DNA of 64,000 bases. Origin: Gordionus sp. m RMFG-2023. Taxonomy: Eukaryota > Nematomorpha > Gordioida > Chordodea > Parachordodidae. Position numbers and translations under genes: made by a program. Each line of letters begins with the position of its first letter. Position 1 is the stretch's first letter. Where the stretch lies: contig NC_088776.1 in NCBI RefSeq assembly GCF_954871325.1, forward strand, positions 4,223,985 through 4,287,984, read 5' to 3'. The notes below the pieces were generated by a model that saw only the letters and a list, made by a program, of their open reading frames with translations, was not told where the DNA came from and made no database searches. Of the stretch, positions 44,101-57,959 are shown in pieces.

Positions 44101-46560
44101 TTTGACTACCAGTCTATAATTCGGATTAAATATTAAGTTGAGGTAAAATGTCAGGGAAATGTACAAATATTCTAGAAAAGTAGATATACCCAATATTACG
44201 TTAATATTTTTCGGAGTAAGTAATATAAAATAACCAATGGTCATAACAAAAATGGTTGCCGGTAATAAAAATATAATATATTGGAGGGTCATTATGGCTA
44301 GCATTCTTATATCCATATGATGATCTCGCCTTCTTTTGGCAATTTTATTAATTTGATATAGGTTTATAGGTTCAATGGGTACTCGTAGTTTAGATCGATT
44401 TAAAGAACGGTCAAATTTTAATTCGTCGTTATTTATGTTATTTACATTGCCATCATGAATAATATCGGATTTAAATGTATTATCGAATTTTGTTAACGTT
44501 TTACCATAAATTACATGATTTTGATTCGTCGATGATACTGTCATAAAGGAATATCTTTGACTCATTATTTTCCTCTTTCTTTTTAAGAGGCATAACTTAA
44601 AAACTATAATGCTCAATATAGGAATGAAATTGGTAAAAAACACTCTGAAGATTGAGTAAATCTTCCAACTTGTCGAATTTAACTCTTTGGTAGTCATGAA
44701 TTTATTAACATATCTCGTTGAATTAATATCAGATCCGCAGGTATCTTTAACTTCTATAACTGTGAACCAATATTTAATAGGGTAAAACCAAATCTGCACA
44801 TACGCGTAATAAATTAGTATGATGATAACTATTCTACGGGTAGTAAAATGATTACGGAATAAAAATGGATACAAGATGGCTAAGGCCTGCGATAATATGT
44901 ATATTACGTATACACCGAGTGATAGATGTGTAAGTGCCCTTGCTATTGGGAAATGATAATCAGCTATATAATGCTTCCATGTGGCTCGAGAAAAAAACGG
45001 TAAATCATTAAACTCACCAATTAAATCCATGATAGGGTAGAGAAGCATGACTGCGCAATTGAGGACACCAACGGAATAATAAATTCTTGTCAGTATCACT
45101 GCCGGGTAAGGGCTTTCGCTAAAGGACACTATTAATCCTATTATATTTCCAGCTGTCCCAAAGGCCCATAATATAGGCGCTATGACTTCGAACAAATATT
45201 TGATTTCATCCCGTTGCTTGGTCAATATTTTCCAATTTAAACAATGATATTGATAGAAATTAGCTATACTGTAATTTTGCGTTACGTTTATATTTACCCA
45301 AGACTCCATTAAAGATTAAAGATAAATTACGCTAATTACAAATTATTTTAGCTTTTGGCATAGATCACCTATTCATCTTTTCTAATCAATTTTTAAATTT
45401 AATAGATTTCTTAATTTTTTTTTATTATAAATAATGTTAAATTTAATTAGATATTATATTAACTTTATTATTCCCTTTTATTTTTCCTTCTATTAAAAAA
45501 AAATAAATATAAAAATGGTAAGAAAATTAAAATATTAAACGCCATAAAAGACTCGCATTTTTTAAAACGTTTAATTGTGAATCTAATTCAGCTTTCTTAG
45601 CTTCAATATCGCATTTATATTATAAATTAAGATAGGGAATAGCTAATAGAGTGATATAAAAAATTAACAAAATCTCCTTCTACTTATAAAAGTGCTTCTC
45701 TTTTTTAAAACGGTAGTTTTGAGATATTACTTTCATTTGTATGATTAATAAATGTGTTCAATAACACCAAAATTCTTTATGCTCATATTGGGTTAGAAAA
45801 TAGCTTATTAATATAATCTCAAGTTAAAATAGCTTATTTTTTTAAAAAAAATTACTTATAGAGTTCACCACTCATAATTCCCGCCTTGTTACCAAGTGAC
45901 ACCAAATCTTCGCTAATAATGTTTCTGCTTTTGGTTTCCAGGAGTTCTCCATAGGAAAATAATCCAGTTCCGAATGACTGTTCTCTTGTCAATTTTGGTG
46001 ATTGTAATAAAAATCAAATTACAAATTTTTATCATTTTTGTAATTCCAAAAAAAATAAAATAAAGAAGAGAAGAGAAGATTCCTCAACAAATACTGCAGA
46101 TAGGAATTCAGAAATATCGGTTTCCCAACCTCAAAGATTTTTCATTCCTAAGCAACGAAAATAGGGTTTATTTTGAATTTATGGCATATCGTTTGATTCT
46201 GTGTTTTTTAAATTTTAATTAAATTATTTTTACCATAGTGTGAAATATAATTTAACTAAATCACAATATAAATGCAAATTTAATTAAAATTTTAATTAAC
46301 ATTATTTTGTAAAAAAAAAGAAGAATTTATTTAAAAATACAATTATTTATTAAATAAAGACAATCATAAAAATAATTAGTGGGCTAGTAACATAACTTAA
46401 TAATTGTTATTTTACGAATATATCTATAAATAACTTTTACTATTTTATTTTTTATATAAAACCTTGGGTAGATTAAACTTAAATCAATTATACAATATCA
46501 TTGAAATCTTTCTAATTCTTGCCATGTCTCAAATTGGCTAATATTGAACATAAAACACTA
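41160..46560. repeat. Receptor duplication block 1
   Basis: Sequence shared with the blocks at 48350-53560, 57960-61300 and 61620-64000. Anchors outside the gene include ACAATCCCTATCCATCTTC at 41238 (block 2: 48430), ACCTGATTCGACCAAGTTG at 42531, and TTTTTCATTCCTAAGCAACG at 46138 (block 2: 53188). Noncoding flanks on both sides of the receptor gene are thus part of the duplicated unit. Confidence 0.8.
44062..45309 (-). CDS. Rhodopsin-like 7TM receptor, copy 1
   Basis: A single-exon, 415-residue G protein-coupled receptor-like membrane protein; ligand unknown. The N terminus has two N-glycosylation sites (N8, N12). Seven hydrophobic segments lie at about 40-63 (with GN of TM1, GTAGNIIGL), 73-98, 119-150, 158-182, 215-241 (NFIPIL), 334-362 (IIFLLPA) and 368-397. 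The DRY position after TM3 reads SQA (LSQALAILYPF), so the usual arginine is missing. TM7 ends LIFNPNYR, which aligns better with the helix-8 start of peptide receptors than with a true NPxxY. The TM3-linked cysteine is absent; C23 and C191 could pair instead. The third intracellular loop is about 90 residues and basic at both ends (LLKRKRK, AKRRR), and the C-tail is short. The start gives the same MESWV/MKSWT N terminus as its sisters. Confidence 0.87.
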   Translation of the reverse strand: MESWVNINVTQNYSIANFYQYHCLNWKILTKQRDEIKYLFEVIAPILWAFGTAGNIIGLIVSFSESPYPAVILTRIYYSVGVLNCAVMLLYPIMDLIGEFNDLPFFSRATWKHYIADYHFPIARALTHLSLGVYVIYILSQALAILYPFLFRNHFTTRRIVIIILIYYAYVQIWFYPIKYWFTVIEVKDTCGSDINSTRYVNKFMTTKELNSTSWKIYSIFRVFFTNFIPILSIIVFKLCLLKRKRKIMSQRYSFMTVSSTNQNHVIYGKTLTKFDNTFKSDIIHDGNVNNINNDELKFDRSLNRSKLRVPIEPINLYQINKIAKRRRDHHMDIRMLAIMTLQYIIFLLPATIFVMTIGYFILLTPKNINVILGISTFLEYLYISLTFYLNLIFNPNYRLVVKMGMKKLVSKILK

Positions 46561-47387
<827 letters not shown>

Positions 47388-47539
47388 GTTGTCAAAATGT
47401 GGTAGCAAATAATTAATTTTTTTAAAAGGTAAAAATAAATAAAGGTGAAAAATGTAGAAATAGAATTTATGGGAAATGATAGGGATAAAAAAAGGGAAGC
47501 TAGGAATATGGAAGGTTATTCAATGGAAGAGATAAAACT

Positions 47540-47880
47540 TAGATAGTTAGAGCGAATAATGGCGGTAGCAAGTCTTTGGCGTAAGAAGAGGGATTCCTTA
47601 TAGCTGATCGGTTTATTCGCGAATCCGTTTGCCTAATTCTTTGAAAAAACGTTGAGCTTTGCTACCGAAGATGGTTAGAATGGAGCAGACGATGAATGAA
47701 TAAGAATGAGGGGTCAAGGGAACTGTACTTGATGGTTTTTGGAGATTCTGCGTGGGCGAGGGCATCGACATTATGGTTAGATTGTGCATTTGAACAGTGC
47801 AGGTGAAATCCTAAACCAGGAGCTGACCCCTTGACCAAGGAATCAAGCATTCCATCAGTTAGCCATGTTGGAAAATAATA
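47540..47880 (-). mobile_element. Retroelement fossil fragment
   Basis: A GC-richer minus-strand piece. SNHNVDALAHAESPKTIKYS resembles the N..ADALSR region at the end of retroelement RNase H domains, and FFKELGKRI near 47630 matches the fragment at 38.8 kb. It is broken, with no ends found; possibly DIRS-like or Ty3-like. Confidence 0.4.
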
Positions 47881-48349
47881 TAGTTTTATTTTGATAATAT
47901 AATTATAAATACAAAATAATATGAATGAAAAGAGATTTTTAATTATAAAAAAACTTTTTCTTATGTTTTTCAAATTTTATCTGATAGACAGGAACGCTTG
48001 GCAGTTAATACAGCATTAGCTATACTAAAAACGCGCTTTACAGGGGCAGATGAGGAGATTGCGGTATTGTACTTAATAAATAACTCTTTTAATGCTGGGA
48101 ATTTATTAAAAACATTTATTGTTTTATATAAACTCCAAAAAATTGAGATAGGTTGTGATTCTCCAATCTATCCTCTACTTCCTCTTCAATAAAAAACGGA
48201 TATCTCGAAATCAACAGCTCTTGCATTATCATTTTTAGGGTTTTCAAAGCATTTTATCAATAACGCTTTTATTTATTTTTTGATCTTCATATATATGTTT
48301 AAATCTTTAAAAAAAATGAAATATATGTAATCATATACTTAGATGTTAG
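47881..48349. other. Short spacer, no supported gene
   Basis: A plus-strand open frame near 47998-48189 (NTALAILKTRFTGADEEIAV, then VLYKLQKIEIGCD) has somewhat coding-like content but is unrecognised and may belong to the neighbouring fossil. Confidence 0.3.
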
Positions 48350-51300
48350 AATTGATCAAATTATCAATATGTATATATAATGTTATACATTATAAATAAA
48401 TTTGTTATAATAAAAAAAAAGAGACATATATTACAATCCCTGCCCATCTTTTATGATGGCAGCTGAAAGAGTAAACAGTAAATGATAAAAATTAATTATT
48501 AGGATCACAAAAATTAATTCTTCTATTCAAATATAAAACTTTAGATAGTTGTGAATTAACATAAAAACAAAAGATAGACTTATAATAGTATAAAAAAATA
48601 AATAAATACTAAGCAACTTCGCCATAATGTTTAATGTATTCTTTATGCTCATTGCGGACCAATTTTCAAGATCTCACCCCGTGATTTATGCCTATTTTCT
48701 AGGGGTACAAGTTTCTAATCGGTTGGAACTTTTAAAAATATATTGATCTAGGGAATTTATTTATATTTAAAATAGGATCCTCTCCTTATTTTCCTTGAAT
48801 AGTTAAATTTTTATTTGAGAACATTTTAAAAAGCTTAATGATATATATATTTTTATTTTAAAAAAGCACAATCATAGCGACTACTTGAAAAGTGCACGCA
48901 AGCATTATATAATTTGGAAAATTTCAACCATAATAATTTTTTTCCCTCATCTATTAGACACTAAAACTCTCCTATTACATTTTAAATCATTGTTTAGCAA
49001 AGTTAAAATTAATAATATAAACAAAAGATCAATCTCATTTATTAAAAAGAATTGTTAAAGTATCTTACGTGTATAGGCACTAAAATATATATAACGTATA
49101 TTTATATAAGTATTGTATATGGAATAAAATCTATTAGTGCGCATAATTTTTAGAATTTGAAAATTCCTGATTAGACCGGGGTTGTATTTCGGCACACGTA
49201 TGACTTGTACTTATCCCAATAAATTAAAACTTTACCGTGTTTTTAAACTACTCTTAATGAATTTGAAATTTTTAATATCGATTCTCTTTAAAATATAGAT
49301 TACAAAAAAATGCTTAATATTCTTAGTGGGGAAAATGTTTGAAATTCATAGGATAGGTACGCCAATCATATTTTTTAAAAATTTAAAAATAAATTCCTAA
49401 GTAAATAATTTGTAACTGAGAAATTCAGAATTCAAAAATATAGTTGGTTAACAATAAAACAAAAATTAATCTATAGGATAAAATTAAAACAATTTATTTA
49501 AACTATACTATAATACATGTAAATCTATAATAAATGATTAAGAATACATCTTTATAATTGATTATAAAAGATACTAAATATCACAAAACTTAAATAAGTA
49601 AATAAAATCATCGATTAAATTGTATATCACATTAACAAAAAAATAATTTATATTGGAAAGCTATCAACTACGAAATCCTCTAATTATCTAATATAATATG
49701 AGAGATTAATAATGACAAAATAAAATTTTTTTTATTAATAAGATGTGATTTAAAAAAGTCTTAAAAAATCATGAATTGTTTTTTATTAGTTTGCTATATC
49801 TTTACTATACAATTTGCAGTATAAGTTGCACAAAAGAACCAGAACAACTTCAGTTGGGAAATATTGAAAGGGTCAAAAATAACATAAATTGTTGTATTTT
49901 TTTAAAATTGTTTGATATAGTCCAGTAATACAATTTGTAGTATAAATTGATCCACTATATATTAAACGATTCCTAACTAGTCATGGAGAAGTTGTAATAC
50001 AAAATATTGAACATTGTTTAAAAAAAAACCTCTGCCACCAAATTTTGAAAATGAAGGTTTATTAAATAACGTGGGGGGGGGCGGAAATAAACTTTAAGGT
50101 AGTCACTAAGTAATTGTATATTTATGAGGGTTCTTCGTGTTATTTTATAATATCTTACTAACCAACTTCTTCATGCCCATTTTGACTACCACTCTATAAT
50201 GATGATTGAATATTAAGTTGAGGTAAAATGTCATGGAAATGTACAAATATTCTAGAAAGGCAGATATACCCAATACTATGTTAATATTTTTCGGAGTAGG
50301 CAATGTTAAATAACCAAGGGTCATAATAAAAATGGTTGCAGGTAATAAAAATATGATATATTGGAGGGTCATTATGGCTAACATTCTTACATCCGTATTA
50401 TAATCTCGCCTTCTTTTGGCAATTTTATTGATTTGGTATAGGTTTATAGGTTGTTTAGATCGATTTAAAGAACGGTCAAATTTTAGTTCGTCGTTATTTA
50501 TGTTATTTACGTTGCCATCTCGAATAATATCTGATTTGAATGTACTATCCAATTTGGTTGATGTTTTATTCTCCCTATAAATGTCTTGGCCTTTCGATAC
50601 TGTCATAAAGGAATATCTTTGAATAAGACTCATTATTTTCCTCTTTCTTTTTAAGAGGCATATCTTAAAAACCATAATGCTTAATATAGGAATGAAGTTG
50701 GTAAAACACACTCTGAAGATTGTGTAAATCCTCCAACTTGTAGAATTCAACTCGTTGGTAGTCATGAATTTATTAATATATCTCGTTGAATTAATATCAG
50801 ACCCGCAAGTATCTGTAACATCTACAACTGTAAACCAATATCTAATAGGGTAAAACCAAATCTGCACATACGCGTAATAAATTAATATGATGATGATTAT
50901 TCTACGGGAAGTAAAATATTTACGGTATACAAATGGATACAAGATGGCTATGGCCTGCGATAATACGTATATTACGTATACACCGAGTGATAGATGTATA
51001 AGTGCCCTTGCTATCGGAAAATGATAATCAGCTATATAATACTTCCAGGTGGATTGAAAAAAAAACTTTAAATTATTAAACTCACCAATCAAATTCACAA
51101 TTGGGTAAAGAAGTATGACTGCGCAATTGAGGAGACCAACGACATAATAAATTCTTGTCAATATCACTGCCGGATAAGGGCTTTCGCTAAAGGACACTAT
51201 TAATCCTATTATATTTCCAGCTGTCCCAAAGGCCCATAGTATAGGCGCTATGACTTCGAACAAATATTTGATTTCTTCCCTTTGTTTGGTCAATATTGTC

Positions 51301-53560
51301 CGATTTAAACAATTATACTGAAAGAAATTAACGTCACTGTATGTTTGTGCTTCGGTTAAGTTTGTCCAAGACTTCATTAAACATTAAAGATAGATTACGA
51401 TAACAAAAAATTATTTTAGCTTTGACAATCAACTAATTATCTTTTTTAATTAATATTAAATTTATGATTTTTTCTCTTTTTTTTTGATATAATGTTAAAT
51501 TTAATTAGATAGTTTTATATTAACTTTAATTGTTCTCTCTCATTTTTCTTTTTTAATAAATAAATATTTTATAAAAAAAGACAGAAATGCTAGGAAAGTA
51601 AATAACGAACGCATAGATGACTTGCAAAAAGGAATGCGATTTTTTAAACATTTAATTGTTAATCTAATTAACCTTTTTTAGCCTTAATATCCCATTTATA
51701 TAATTAAGATAGGTAATACCTAATGGTGAAATAGAAAATTTACAAAATCTCCTTTAGTTAAAGAGATCTATCTCCGTTTTCGTTAGTTTTGAGATATTAC
51801 TTTCATTTGTATGATTAATGCACAAATGGTACCTCTGCAGGTCTGATAGAAATTAATATCAATGCAAAAGAATTTCTTTAGGTTATGCCCAAAGTCTTTT
51901 TTAGAATTACAATTTAAAAGTTTTAAAACTTTAAAGAACCATAATGATAAAGTTTTGATAATTTTCATAGACAAATATATTTTGTAACACTAAAATCCTT
52001 TAGGAAATTAGGTTTGATTTAAATTAAATTATAAAAAGTTTTTATATTAGTGATAATAAATATAAATTCTGAATATTTGCGGATATTATTAAATTTTTTA
52101 TTGTGATCTCAATAACCTAAGTCATCATTACAAACTTTATTTTACACTTGAAATATTTTCAGAAAAACAAAAACTAACTTAAACCTATATTTCAAGTAAT
52201 CCAAAAATTTTAATCGTTGCAAGCGGTTATTAATTAATATACATTTTTTTTTCTGAAATGTATACAAAGTTATAATAAATACATTTGTTAGAATCATTAT
52301 CTCTGATAAGGCTTATTATGAAAATATCAATCAAAAATTAAAATATTTAAAACGGATATACAGGGCCTATTTTTTATATCATGCTATTTTCAAAATATCT
52401 TTGATTCTATTCTGATATCACAAGATTCTTAATACTAGTTAGGTAAAACTTCCCAGAAGTTACAACAAATTATTCATTTTATTGAATATAATTTGCATTC
52501 AAAATACAAAAAAGAGAGAATTTTTTTAAAAAAAAACACGAAAAAAACAAATTAATCTTAAATAAATAACATTAAAAACATAAAAAACAATAAAAAACCA
52601 GTACAAAATAATAAAAATAGTAATACTTAAAACAATCCAAAATAGAGTGTCCTCGTTTAAATACTTTTTAACAAATCAATTTAGTATTCAAATTAATGCT
52701 TTCAACGCAATCTAATTAAAATTACAGTGGCCAAAATAAAATATAATCTTATGCCTCCTAAATAGAATAAATATTTTTTAATGGAAGATAGTGGTGGAGG
52801 TGGGGGGGGGGTAGGTGAGGTGTTCAAAAATATCTCTTTGAGTCAATTTTTACTCGGCTCTTTGTGACGCAACGCGTACGTGGTAAGAAAATAGTTATAT
52901 GCTTTTTTTAAAAAATAACTTAAAATGTTCACCGCGCACATTTCCTTGCCATCATGTTACGCTAAATCTTCGCTACGCTTGTTTGTGTTTCTGTTTATTA
53001 TATTTCTCTATATTTTTTTTTATAAAAGTTTCCATGAGTTCTCTATAGGAAGATAATTCAGTTCCGAATGATAGTCTCTTTTCGGCGCCTGTCAGATTAC
53101 AAATTTTTATAATTAATAAAAAAGAAGTCCTTGACAAAAACTATAGTTAAAAATCCTGAAGAAATATCAGTTTCTCAACATCATAAATTTTTCATTCCTA
53201 GGCAACAAAATTAAGATTTATTTTAAAATGACACATCGTTGGATTCTGTGTTTTTTTAAATTTTAATTTAATTATTTATTTTTTACCATAGTGAAAAATA
53301 TAATTTAACTAAATTTAAATATAACGCAAATTCATTAAAATTTTAATTAACATTATTTTGCTAAAAAAAATAATACAATTATTTATTAAATAAAGATAAA
53401 GAAAATTAGTGGATGAGTGATAAAGCTAAATAATTGTTCGTTAACGTATAAATCTATAAATAACTTTAACTATTTTAAATAAAACCTTTGTTAGACCAAC
53501 GTAACGCAATTTTAACATTGATTTTTCCAATTCTTTTGCTAATTTAATTATTAGATTAGA
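48350..53560. repeat. Receptor duplication block 2
   Basis: Collinear with block 1. It lacks about 0.7 kb present in the left flank of block 1 (around 41.7-42.1 kb and 43.4-43.8 kb). The 5' leader of the receptor (TAAAGATAGATTACGATAAC, TTATTTTAGCTTTG) is conserved among blocks. Confidence 0.8.
50145..51377 (-). CDS. Rhodopsin-like 7TM receptor, copy 2
   Basis: A single-exon, 410-residue sister of copy 1, closest to it in sequence through TM1-TM7. It keeps GTAGNIIGL, the SQA replacement (LSQAIAILYPF), NFIPIL, IIFLLPA and the C-terminal NHHYR in place of NPNYR. Cysteines in the N terminus (YNCLNR) and second extracellular loop (DTCGSD) are conserved. Most differences, including small indels, fall in the third intracellular loop (around residues 250-310) and the N terminus, the pattern expected if the membrane core is under constraint. 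Start MKSWTNLTEAQ; the frame is open throughout. Confidence 0.87.
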   Translation of the reverse strand: MKSWTNLTEAQTYSDVNFFQYNCLNRTILTKQREEIKYLFEVIAPILWAFGTAGNIIGLIVSFSESPYPAVILTRIYYVVGLLNCAVILLYPIVNLIGEFNNLKFFFQSTWKYYIADYHFPIARALIHLSLGVYVIYVLSQAIAILYPFVYRKYFTSRRIIIIILIYYAYVQIWFYPIRYWFTVVDVTDTCGSDINSTRYINKFMTTNELNSTSWRIYTIFRVCFTNFIPILSIMVFKICLLKRKRKIMSLIQRYSFMTVSKGQDIYRENKTSTKLDSTFKSDIIRDGNVNNINNDELKFDRSLNRSKQPINLYQINKIAKRRRDYNTDVRMLAIMTLQYIIFLLPATIFIMTLGYLTLPTPKNINIVLGISAFLEYLYISMTFYLNLIFNHHYRVVVKMGMKKLVSKIL

Positions 53561-53929
53561 TTTATATATATATTATATTTTCATTATGTCAGCACATTAT
53601 CTGTGTTAAAAAATGGAATATCAATATCACTCATAATGTCTAAATATCAATCCAGCATTAACAGTTTAAGCTTAATTTATTTTTATTATTCAAATTATTT
53701 TATAACCCTGATTAAAAAAATAAAATAATTTATTAATTGAAAATCAACAAATTTAATATTGTAATTAGATGAGTTTAAAATCACTAATTAACAGTATTTT
53801 TCATTTTTAAATTTAATTCCAATCTGTCATCCAATTTCCAGGGTCCAAACAATTATAACAAATTTATTTGTAAAAATACATCTTTTACTCATTCATTATG
53901 GATACTAACGATATGGCGCGAGGTACGAG
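53561..53929. other. Spacer before LTR element
   Basis: AT-rich; no feature supported. Confidence 0.4.
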
Positions 53930-56173
53930 TCAGTAAAAATATATTTTATTAACTTTATTAAATAAAAAATATATTTTATTAACTCATTTCTTTTTCTTTT
54001 CTAAAGGTATATATACATTTTTTAAAATATAAATTAGAATATAAAACGAAATACAAAAAAGTAAAATAATATAAAAAAGTAGGGTTAAGCCGTTTATAAA
54101 ATAAAATTAGATTATAACACATAATAAAAATCAAATAATAAAAATTAGATTATAACAAAAAATAAAATTTATAATGTAATTAGAATAATGCAACATTCTC
54201 CCTCTTCTGATAATTTCATCGGAGAAGTCATAGAGAGTTTGTTGTCCAAGTGGTTTATCAAGGAGGGAAGTATGGATAAAAATATAAAAATTACTGATAA
54301 TAACGATATAACACCTATCTCTAGACCTGTGCGAATAAAAAAAAACCTGCTTATTTAAAAGACTATGTAACTTAAAATATAAAATAAATGTTAAATTGCA
54401 TAAACTAAATTAAATATTAAAACGCTTATATTAAAACGCAAAAAATTAAAAGGCTAAAAATATAACAATCTTATTGATTTATCATTCTTCATTTATTCTT
54501 ATGATGAACTATTATTTCTTATTCGCAACTTATTTATGATAATAACAATTTCGGAAAAATGATAATAACAATTGAGTACTATCAAACAAGCTATGATTAA
54601 TGGAGACAATTTACGATATGGATATCAAGCTTGTGATTAAACAAACCAACGTGCAAAATCGAATTGATCAAACCAACGATTGGGACAAGCCAACGTTATG
54701 ATGATTTGTGATACAACTTGATTACCAAAACGATAAACCACTTGGACAACAAACTCTCTATGACTTCTCCGATATTATCATAATTATTTCTAAAATTATT
54801 TCTAAAATTATTTCTAAAATTATTATCATTTCTATTGCAAAATTTTTTATCTTTATCGGACTTTTTATCCTTATTTATGTAACTTATATCATTATCCTCA
54901 GACTTAATATTACTAGAGTCCAGTTTCACCCCTAATTCCACCATCTGATTCAATGTAAGGTCAAAATTTTTGGAGAATTTGTATTTAATTTTATCGTTTA
55001 AAGTAGATGTCCGTAATTTCTCTTTTAATCTACTATCGTCCAAAAAATTACATTTCTTATGAAGTTTCGATACTCTAATGTACCACAACATAAAACTCTC
55101 TGATGAGTTTTGTTGAAGAAGATTAAATTTATTAATTAAAGTATTTAAATTTAGCGCTGGTAAAAGATAGGTTAACTTTTTAATCACAATTTTAAGATCT
55201 AAAATATCGGTATCAGAACAAATTGCCTTAATGTCGTCAAAAACTTCGTCTGATAAATTATTAAGCAAAGTATTAATTTTAATAGAGTCCGATAATGTAC
55301 TGGTCGAAAAGTAATTTAATATTCTGTCTAAATAAATTTCAGTAAGAGGACCCACTAACTTAGGGATCTTATGTGTAAATTCTTGTTTAATTTCCATATT
55401 TAATTAATAAGACACATAAATAAGCAATTATAACATTTATTTTATTAATTCAAGTTTTGGTATAACTATTTATGATTTAACGAATATACAAATTAATTCA
55501 ATGAAATCACTATCGCCGTAAATATAGTGTTTCCCGTTTAATAATTCAAAGCAATTTATCATGTCTCTTAAGTTCATAAATTCAAACAGTACATCCTCCG
55601 TACCGTTTATCCTATAAAAGTTGACATCAGAGTTATAAGTTAACTCAAATAAAATATCGTAGATGGAGATTTGATGGGGTACATTTAGTAGTTTGAAGGC
55701 AAAAATAATTGATGAAAATAATTTTGAAATGACTTACCCTTTTTTTTATCCATCTTATATAGAATTGTTTGTACCATTTTATAATTTTTTTATTAACCAT
55801 ATTTACAAAGGGAAAAAAATTTTATTTTTAAAAAAAATTTCCATAAGGCGAGTTTCTTTTGCCAAAACTGGAGGCATCATGTAAAGTAACATGAATTAAG
55901 TGCCGGTAAATAATAAATATGTTTTATTAACTTTATTAAATAAAAAATATATTTTATTAACTCATTTCTTTTTCTTTTCTAAAGGTATATATACATTTTC
56001 TAAAATATAAATTAGAATATAAAACGAAATACAAAAAAGTAAAATAATATAAAAAAGTAAGGTTACGCCGTTTATAAAATAAAATTAGATTATAACACAT
56101 AATAAAAATCAAATAATAAAAATTAGATTATAACAAAAAATAAAATTTATATTGTAATTAGAATAATGCAACA
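53930..56173 (-). mobile_element. Compact LTR retroelement with gag-like frame only
   Basis: Direct repeats 53930-54195 and 55901-56173 are nearly identical over most of their length, differing mainly at one end. Read on the minus strand each begins TGTTGCATTATTC. The interior of about 1.7 kb carries a gag-like frame and no pol, so this is an internally reduced, non-autonomous fossil. LTR similarity suggests a fairly recent insertion. It sits between receptor blocks 2 and 3. A related isolated LTR lies at 19383-19665 in opposite orientation. Confidence 0.88.
54696..55397 (-). CDS. Gag-like capsid protein of the LTR element
   Basis: A 233-codon frame on the element's coding strand. It is predicted to be mostly helical, with a retrotransposon Gag-type layout: PLTEIYLDRILNYF near the start, a central FNLLQQNSSESFMLWYIRV (compare the F..L.Q...ES...W..R pattern of Ty3-type Gag), then a Lys/Asp/Asn-rich tail with FRNN repeats. 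No zinc knuckle was seen. It is treated as part of a fossil element. Confidence 0.7.
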   Translation of the reverse strand: MEIKQEFTHKIPKLVGPLTEIYLDRILNYFSTSTLSDSIKINTLLNNLSDEVFDDIKAICSDTDILDLKIVIKKLTYLLPALNLNTLINKFNLLQQNSSESFMLWYIRVSKLHKKCNFLDDSRLKEKLRTSTLNDKIKYKFSKNFDLTLNQMVELGVKLDSSNIKSEDNDISYINKDKKSDKDKKFCNRNDNNFRNNFRNNFRNNYDNIGEVIESLLSKWFIVLVIKLYHKSS

Positions 56174-56219
56174 TTATTAGATAATGGAGAAAAAAGTGGT
56201 AATTATTTTGAGAAGAATG

Positions 56220-57870
56220 CTGAAATAATGGTAAATTGATATTTTAGACGAAAAAAGAGGATACAATAATAAAGTTGGTGGTGAACAAAGTTTATTTAAA
56301 ATACAGTTTTTTAAGTTTCAAAATATGCTTCAGATATTGAAAGAAGATTAATTGTAGTTCTGAGAGATATAAAGATTGAAAACAAAAGTGTTAACAGAAA
56401 TAAATAGGTAAATTATATATACAGGATATTTTATTTGTGAAACAATAAAAGCTAAATGTGTGGCTTAATTTGAAGATATACATGAAATGTAACAAAATCA
56501 AATGCTATCTGCAGCTGGAAACACAATCAAAAAGTACATAACTTCAGAAATAAGGGAACCAGTCTATTTTGCTGTCATGGCTGATGACGTTAGCTCATAT
56601 GAGAAATTTAATATATGTGTTGGATATGTTGATAAAATAAAATCACCAAAGGAATCTTATATCCTTTGAAAAAGTTGAAGACTTAGATACAGTGTCATTA
56701 ACGAAAATACTAATAACGACATTAAATAAAATTTGTATTGCTCAAGCTTATAATGGCGCAAGTGTTATGAAAGAGCATCTTTCAGCAATTCAGGAAAGAT
56801 ATAGCAATAATTACAAAATGGCTTGTGTGCACTGCCATGTGCATAAACTCTCTACCTGTCAATACTTCAGTCCAGGAAGTTTTTTAATGTATTAGAAGGT
56901 ATTCATGTTTTTTCTCTATACTTGTTATCCATTGTAATAAATTTCTTGATTAACAATTAAAATTAGGGTTAAAGTCTTGAAATATTGATGTCTTGAGTTC
57001 ATCACATTGGGGATTCTATATAAGAACGATGAGACAGTAAAAATCACTCTCCCTGGAATCATTTATTATCTAGAAAATATAGAGCATGGTGATATTATGA
57101 AAGCAAAGGGAATTTTTTATATTCTTTTGCAATATGATACAATAATATGTATGTTTATGTTTCAAAAATTATTATCTAGTTCCAATATTTCTTTTCAAAA
57201 ATCAGATTCTGAAATATCAACAGCATTGGCTCTTAATTGACTCTCTTATTATTTCTCTGTCAAATTTAAGAAATTATTCGTATTTTTCTTCATTGTTTAC
57301 TGAATCAAATAAATTTTGCATTTATATAATACAAAAATAACAAATAAATGAACAAAAATACCTTCTACCATTTTTAATGATTCTATTCAAATACATGATA
57401 CCGTTTCTCCTAATTATTCTTATCAAACAGAATTTTTTTTATAAGTGTCACTTTTATCCTATTTTGGTTATTATGATAAATGAATTAAAAAGGAAATTTT
57501 ATAAAGAAAATGCAGATATATTAAAAACTATAAGCGCTTTACACCTTCCCCTTTTCTTAAAATAATGAGAACGTTAAATCAATCATCTTACATTATAATC
57601 TTCCTGATCCTATATGAAAGAATTCGCAATATTAAAGGTTTGTATTTTAACCTCGAAACTATAGCGAAATCAGATTTATTAAAAATGACATTCGCCGATA
57701 TATTCCCTCATATTATATAATAGCCTTAAAATTGCCTTAACTATACCCTTTAATTCCCCCTCATGTGAAAGTTCGGTTTCAGTATTAGAACGGGTGAAAA
57801 CATATTGATCGACAATGGATCAGACACGATTAATTTCGTTGGCTGGAAAAAATTTTTATTATTAATCCTA
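56220..57870 (+). pseudogene. hAT transposase remnant (ZMYM1/DUF4371-like)
   Basis: Plus-strand pieces in several frames follow the order of a hAT transposase: FEKVEDLDTVSLTKILITTL, CIAQAYNGASVMKEHLSAIQ, YKMACVHCHVHKLS near 56660-56850, a weak middle (FQKSDSEISTALALN) near 57200, and a C-terminal dimerisation-like stretch near 57770-57850 (SCESSVSVLERVKTY). Stops and shifts interrupt it in several places and no terminal inverted repeats were found, so it is an old remnant. With the LTR element it forms the insertion separating receptor blocks 2 and 3. Confidence 0.7.
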
Positions 57871-57959
57871 TGGATTCAATTTAAAATGAATATGCAACAA
57901 TCACTACGGCGTAGATAACTTATTTTAATTATTTACCCTAATTTATATAAATTTTAATC

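Noticed and set aside
54708-54935. Ile-rich plus-strand frame
   Set aside because: Antisense of the Asn-rich tail of the gag-like frame.
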